This document shows, piece after piece, positions 42,067 through 43,674 of a stretch of DNA of 43,674 nucleotides; position 1 is the stretch's first letter; the number at the start of each line of letters is the position of its first letter. A program made the position numbers and the translations under genes. This DNA comes from Deltaproteobacteria bacterium (GTDB lineage: Bacteria > Desulfobacterota > Desulfobacteria > Desulfobacterales > JAHEIW01): contig JAHEIW010000021.1 in assembly GCA_024639185.1 (NCBI GenBank), forward strand, positions 1-43,674. Direction: 5' to 3'. The notes under the pieces were generated by a model, which was given only the letters and a program-made list of their open reading frames with translations, was not told the origin of the DNA and ran no database searches.

Positions 42067-43245
42067 TTACGGACACACTGATTTGTAGAATTCGAATTCA
42101 CCGGCATCACTGATGCGGACCACCACGGCACATTTAACCGGATCGCCTTCTTCGGTGAATGTCATCTGACCCGTAATTCCATCAAAATCTTTAATTTTGG
42201 CCAGTTGTTCGCGCACTGCGACACGGTCCTTTTTGATGTCGCCGGTCAATCCACCGGTATTTTGAATCGCCTGTTGCAGCAAACGGATGCTGTCCCAGGT
42301 CAAAGCGCCGACATCATCGGGCACGTACCCGTGTTTTTTATTGTAACGGTCAATAAATTCTTTGGTGGCACCGGTGGCACCGGCGGCCGCATAATGCGTG
42401 CTGAAAAACAGCCCGTAGCAGTCTTTACCGCAAAGCTTGACGGTCTCGGCCGAACCCCAGCTGTCACTGCCGACAATAGGCTTATCCCAGCCCAGTTGAT
42501 GGGCCTGTTGAACGATCAAAGCGACTTCGTTGTAGTACTGGGGGGTAAACAGCACCTGGGCGTCTGAATTGATGATCTGGGTCAGCTGGGAACTGAAGTC
42601 GGTATCCTTGGTGGTAAAGCTTTCAAAAGACACCACTGAGCCGGAGCCATTATTTTTCTCCCAGGCTTCTTTGAAAAACTCGGCCAGGCCTTTGGGGTAG
42701 TCGCTGGCCACATCATAAAGCACCGCCGCCTTGGTGAACCCGAATTCGTCCCGGATAAAATTCGCGGCCACCGGTCCCTGAAACGGATCGAGGAAACAGC
42801 CGCGGAAGACATACGGACGATCTTTGGTCGTATCCGGATTGGTCGACCAGGGGCTGATCATCGGCGTGCCGAGTTCATTGGCTTTTCCACCGGCCGGAAC
42901 GGCCTGCTTGGAAGATTGCGGCCCGACAATCGCCAGGACCTCATCCTCGGTGATCATCTTCGTGGCCACTTTAACAGCCGATTCCGCTTTGGCTTCATTG
43001 TCTTCGACGACCAGTTCGACCTTATATTTTTTATCGCCCACCTGAAGTCCCCCGGCGCCATTGATGTCTTCCAGCCACATCTCGGCCGCAAACTTGCTGC
43101 CCTCACCCACTTTGGGGATGTCCCCGGTAATGGGGGCATTAAGGCCGATCTTGATGGTTTCCGGCCCTTTCGGCCCGCAGGCATAAAACGCCATAACCAC
43201 CGCAATACAAAGAATAATGCCAGCTAATAGAAATCCTCTTTTCAT
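42067..43245 (-). CDS. livK: Branched-chain amino-acid type ABC substrate-binding lipoprotein (LivJ/LivK-like)
   Basis: The 392-residue protein has a signal peptide with lipobox (A-F-Y-A-C, Cys23). Its periplasmic-binding fold I protein opens with T-I-K-I-G-L-N-A-P-I-T-G and contains A-E-M-W-L-E-D-I-N-G-A-G-G, V-E-D-N-E-A-K-A-E-S-A-V, A-I-V-G-P-Q-S-S-K-Q-A and D-V-G-A-L-T-W-D-S-I-R-L-L. It captures the substrate, perhaps branched-chain amino acids, but this family also binds other amides, urea and aromatic acids. AAAAGGAGG lies just upstream of the ATG at 43245. It is the first gene of the livKHMGF operon and is preceded by a very long imperfect palindrome. Confidence 0.94.
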   Translation of the reverse strand: MKRGFLLAGIILCIAVVMAFYACGPKGPETIKIGLNAPITGDIPKVGEGSKFAAEMWLEDINGAGGLQVGDKKYKVELVVEDNEAKAESAVKVATKMITEDEVLAIVGPQSSKQAVPAGGKANELGTPMISPWSTNPDTTKDRPYVFRGCFLDPFQGPVAANFIRDEFGFTKAAVLYDVASDYPKGLAEFFKEAWEKNNGSGSVVSFESFTTKDTDFSSQLTQIINSDAQVLFTPQYYNEVALIVQQAHQLGWDKPIVGSDSWGSAETVKLCGKDCYGLFFSTHYAAAGATGATKEFIDRYNKKHGYVPDDVGALTWDSIRLLQQAIQNTGGLTGDIKKDRVAVREQLAKIKDFDGITGQMTFTEEGDPVKCAVVVRISDAGEFEFYKSVCP

Positions 43246-43273
43246 TTCAAACCTCCTTTTCCACTTCGATGAG

Positions 43274-43558
43274 TATTTGAGGGGTCGGGGAGTTTTTCCA
43301 TCCAATCCCTGATAATAACGGAATGAATTATCAGCAGCGAAATCGTGCACTGTCTGAAGGGTTTAGGGAGCGTTGCGAAAGAACAGCAATGACCCCAAAG
43401 CCACGGTACGGCGAAAATTTGATTTTAGGTCTAACCCATTATTTTCTATTTGAATTCTGTTCTTTCGCTACACTCCCTTAACCCTGAGTTTGCACGCTGA
43501 AGTCGCTGATATTTCATTCCGCCGTCAATTTAAGGAAAACTCCCCGACCCCTCGAGTA
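43274..43558. repeat. 285-bp long-range imperfect palindrome (element D) in the livK leader
   Basis: Left arm 43274-43386 and right arm 43457-43558 pair in blocks: GAGGGGTCGGGGAGTTTT (outer), GGAATGA-x-TATCAGC (middle), CGTGCA, and GCGAAAGAACAG (inner), around a loop of about 70 bases. It starts about 29 bases upstream of livK. If the promoter at 43614-43642 is right, it is transcribed in the 5' leader as a long hairpin. The rest of the 429-base terminal spacer has no gene. Confidence 0.85.
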
Positions 43559-43613
43559 TTTAGGTTTAGGGATTATGTGTAACTGTTTCGGAAAGGTCTT
43601 AAAAATGATTGGG

Positions 43614-43642
43614 TCCATAACACATGGTGTTATTTTTTTCAA
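43614..43642 (-). promoter_or_regulatory. Possible promoter and operator of the liv operon
   Basis: On the minus strand TTGAAA (43642-43637) and TATGGA (43619-43614) are separated by 17 bases. A perfect dyad ATAACAC-ATG-GTGTTAT (43617-43633) covers the spacer and the -10 box and could be an operator. The -10 match is only fair. Confidence 0.4.
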
Positions 43643-43674
43643 CTTTATTCCCCCAAAAAACAGCTTGCATCGAT

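Noticed and set aside
43617..43639. ATAACAC/GTGTTAT dyad followed by a T-run on the plus strand, as a terminator
   Set aside because: The stem is short and AT-rich and no plus-strand gene ends here; an operator or part of the liv promoter is more likely.

Overview
The window looks like chromosome of an anaerobic member of the Desulfobacterota, most likely a Desulfobacterales-type sulfate reducer. The support is indirect: a small siroheme protein of the low-molecular-weight assimilatory-type sulfite reductase family, SelB, a GAF-LuxR regulator of a kind common in that group, a GEMM-I riboswitch, a long Liv transporter operon, and intergenic DNA full of degenerate short repeats. There is no phage, transposase, integrase, plasmid gene or CRISPR array. 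Gene content is mostly core and housekeeping; the unusual material is between the genes.

Layout. 1-5.1 kb (minus strand): a stress and signalling block with the start of a universal stress protein, a truncated haemoglobin, an ABM-fold monooxygenase-like protein, a GAF-LuxR regulator, a PAS-PP2C phosphatase and a small siroheme/4Fe-4S reductase. 5.1-7.4 kb: a methylenetetrahydrofolate-reductase-like gene, a silent stretch, tRNA-His and tRNA-Arg with two perfect palindromes around them, and a 57-residue membrane protein. 7.4-19.3 kb: selB, then on the minus strand hemW, a HIT protein, aat, clpA/clpS, secA and an M23 (LytM) envelope peptidase. A sigma70-like promoter, a GEMM-I cyclic-dinucleotide riboswitch and an intrinsic terminator stand in order ahead of the peptidase gene. 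19.3-25.8 kb: folD, argC, a response regulator-PAS gene coupled to a TPR/MshEN/PilB-type ATPase, and an FmdB zinc-ribbon gene. 25.8-32.9 kb: a Do/HtrA protease and, divergent from it, a four-gene Gld-like ABC operon (ATPase, permease, GldG-like protein, DUF4340 protein). 33.2-37.7 kb: an envelope operon of AsmA-like protein, EEP-family lipoprotein and two-HKD phospholipase-D/cardiolipin-synthase-like lipoprotein. 37.9-43.7 kb: a complete livKHMGF branched-chain amino-acid type ABC operon.

How the genes work together. Protein quality control and export are concentrated here (ClpAS, Aat as N-degron writer, SecA, HtrA, M23 peptidase, AsmA). Aat and ClpS/ClpA are adjacent and form a complete N-end-rule pathway apart from ClpP. 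The MshEN-type ATPase and the riboswitch both suggest cyclic-dinucleotide control of envelope functions, but this is inference.

The most unusual observations are: (1) large imperfect palindromes between genes, two of them 146-147 bp long with the same nested-arm plan and both ending two bases inside the stop codon of a minus-strand gene, plus a 285-bp one in the leader of livK; (2) the riboswitch ahead of a LytM peptidase gene; (3) several families of degenerate repeats shared between distant spacers, one of which has been read into the C-terminus of the GldG-like protein. All gene calls are made by reading the protein sequence; no database search was run.
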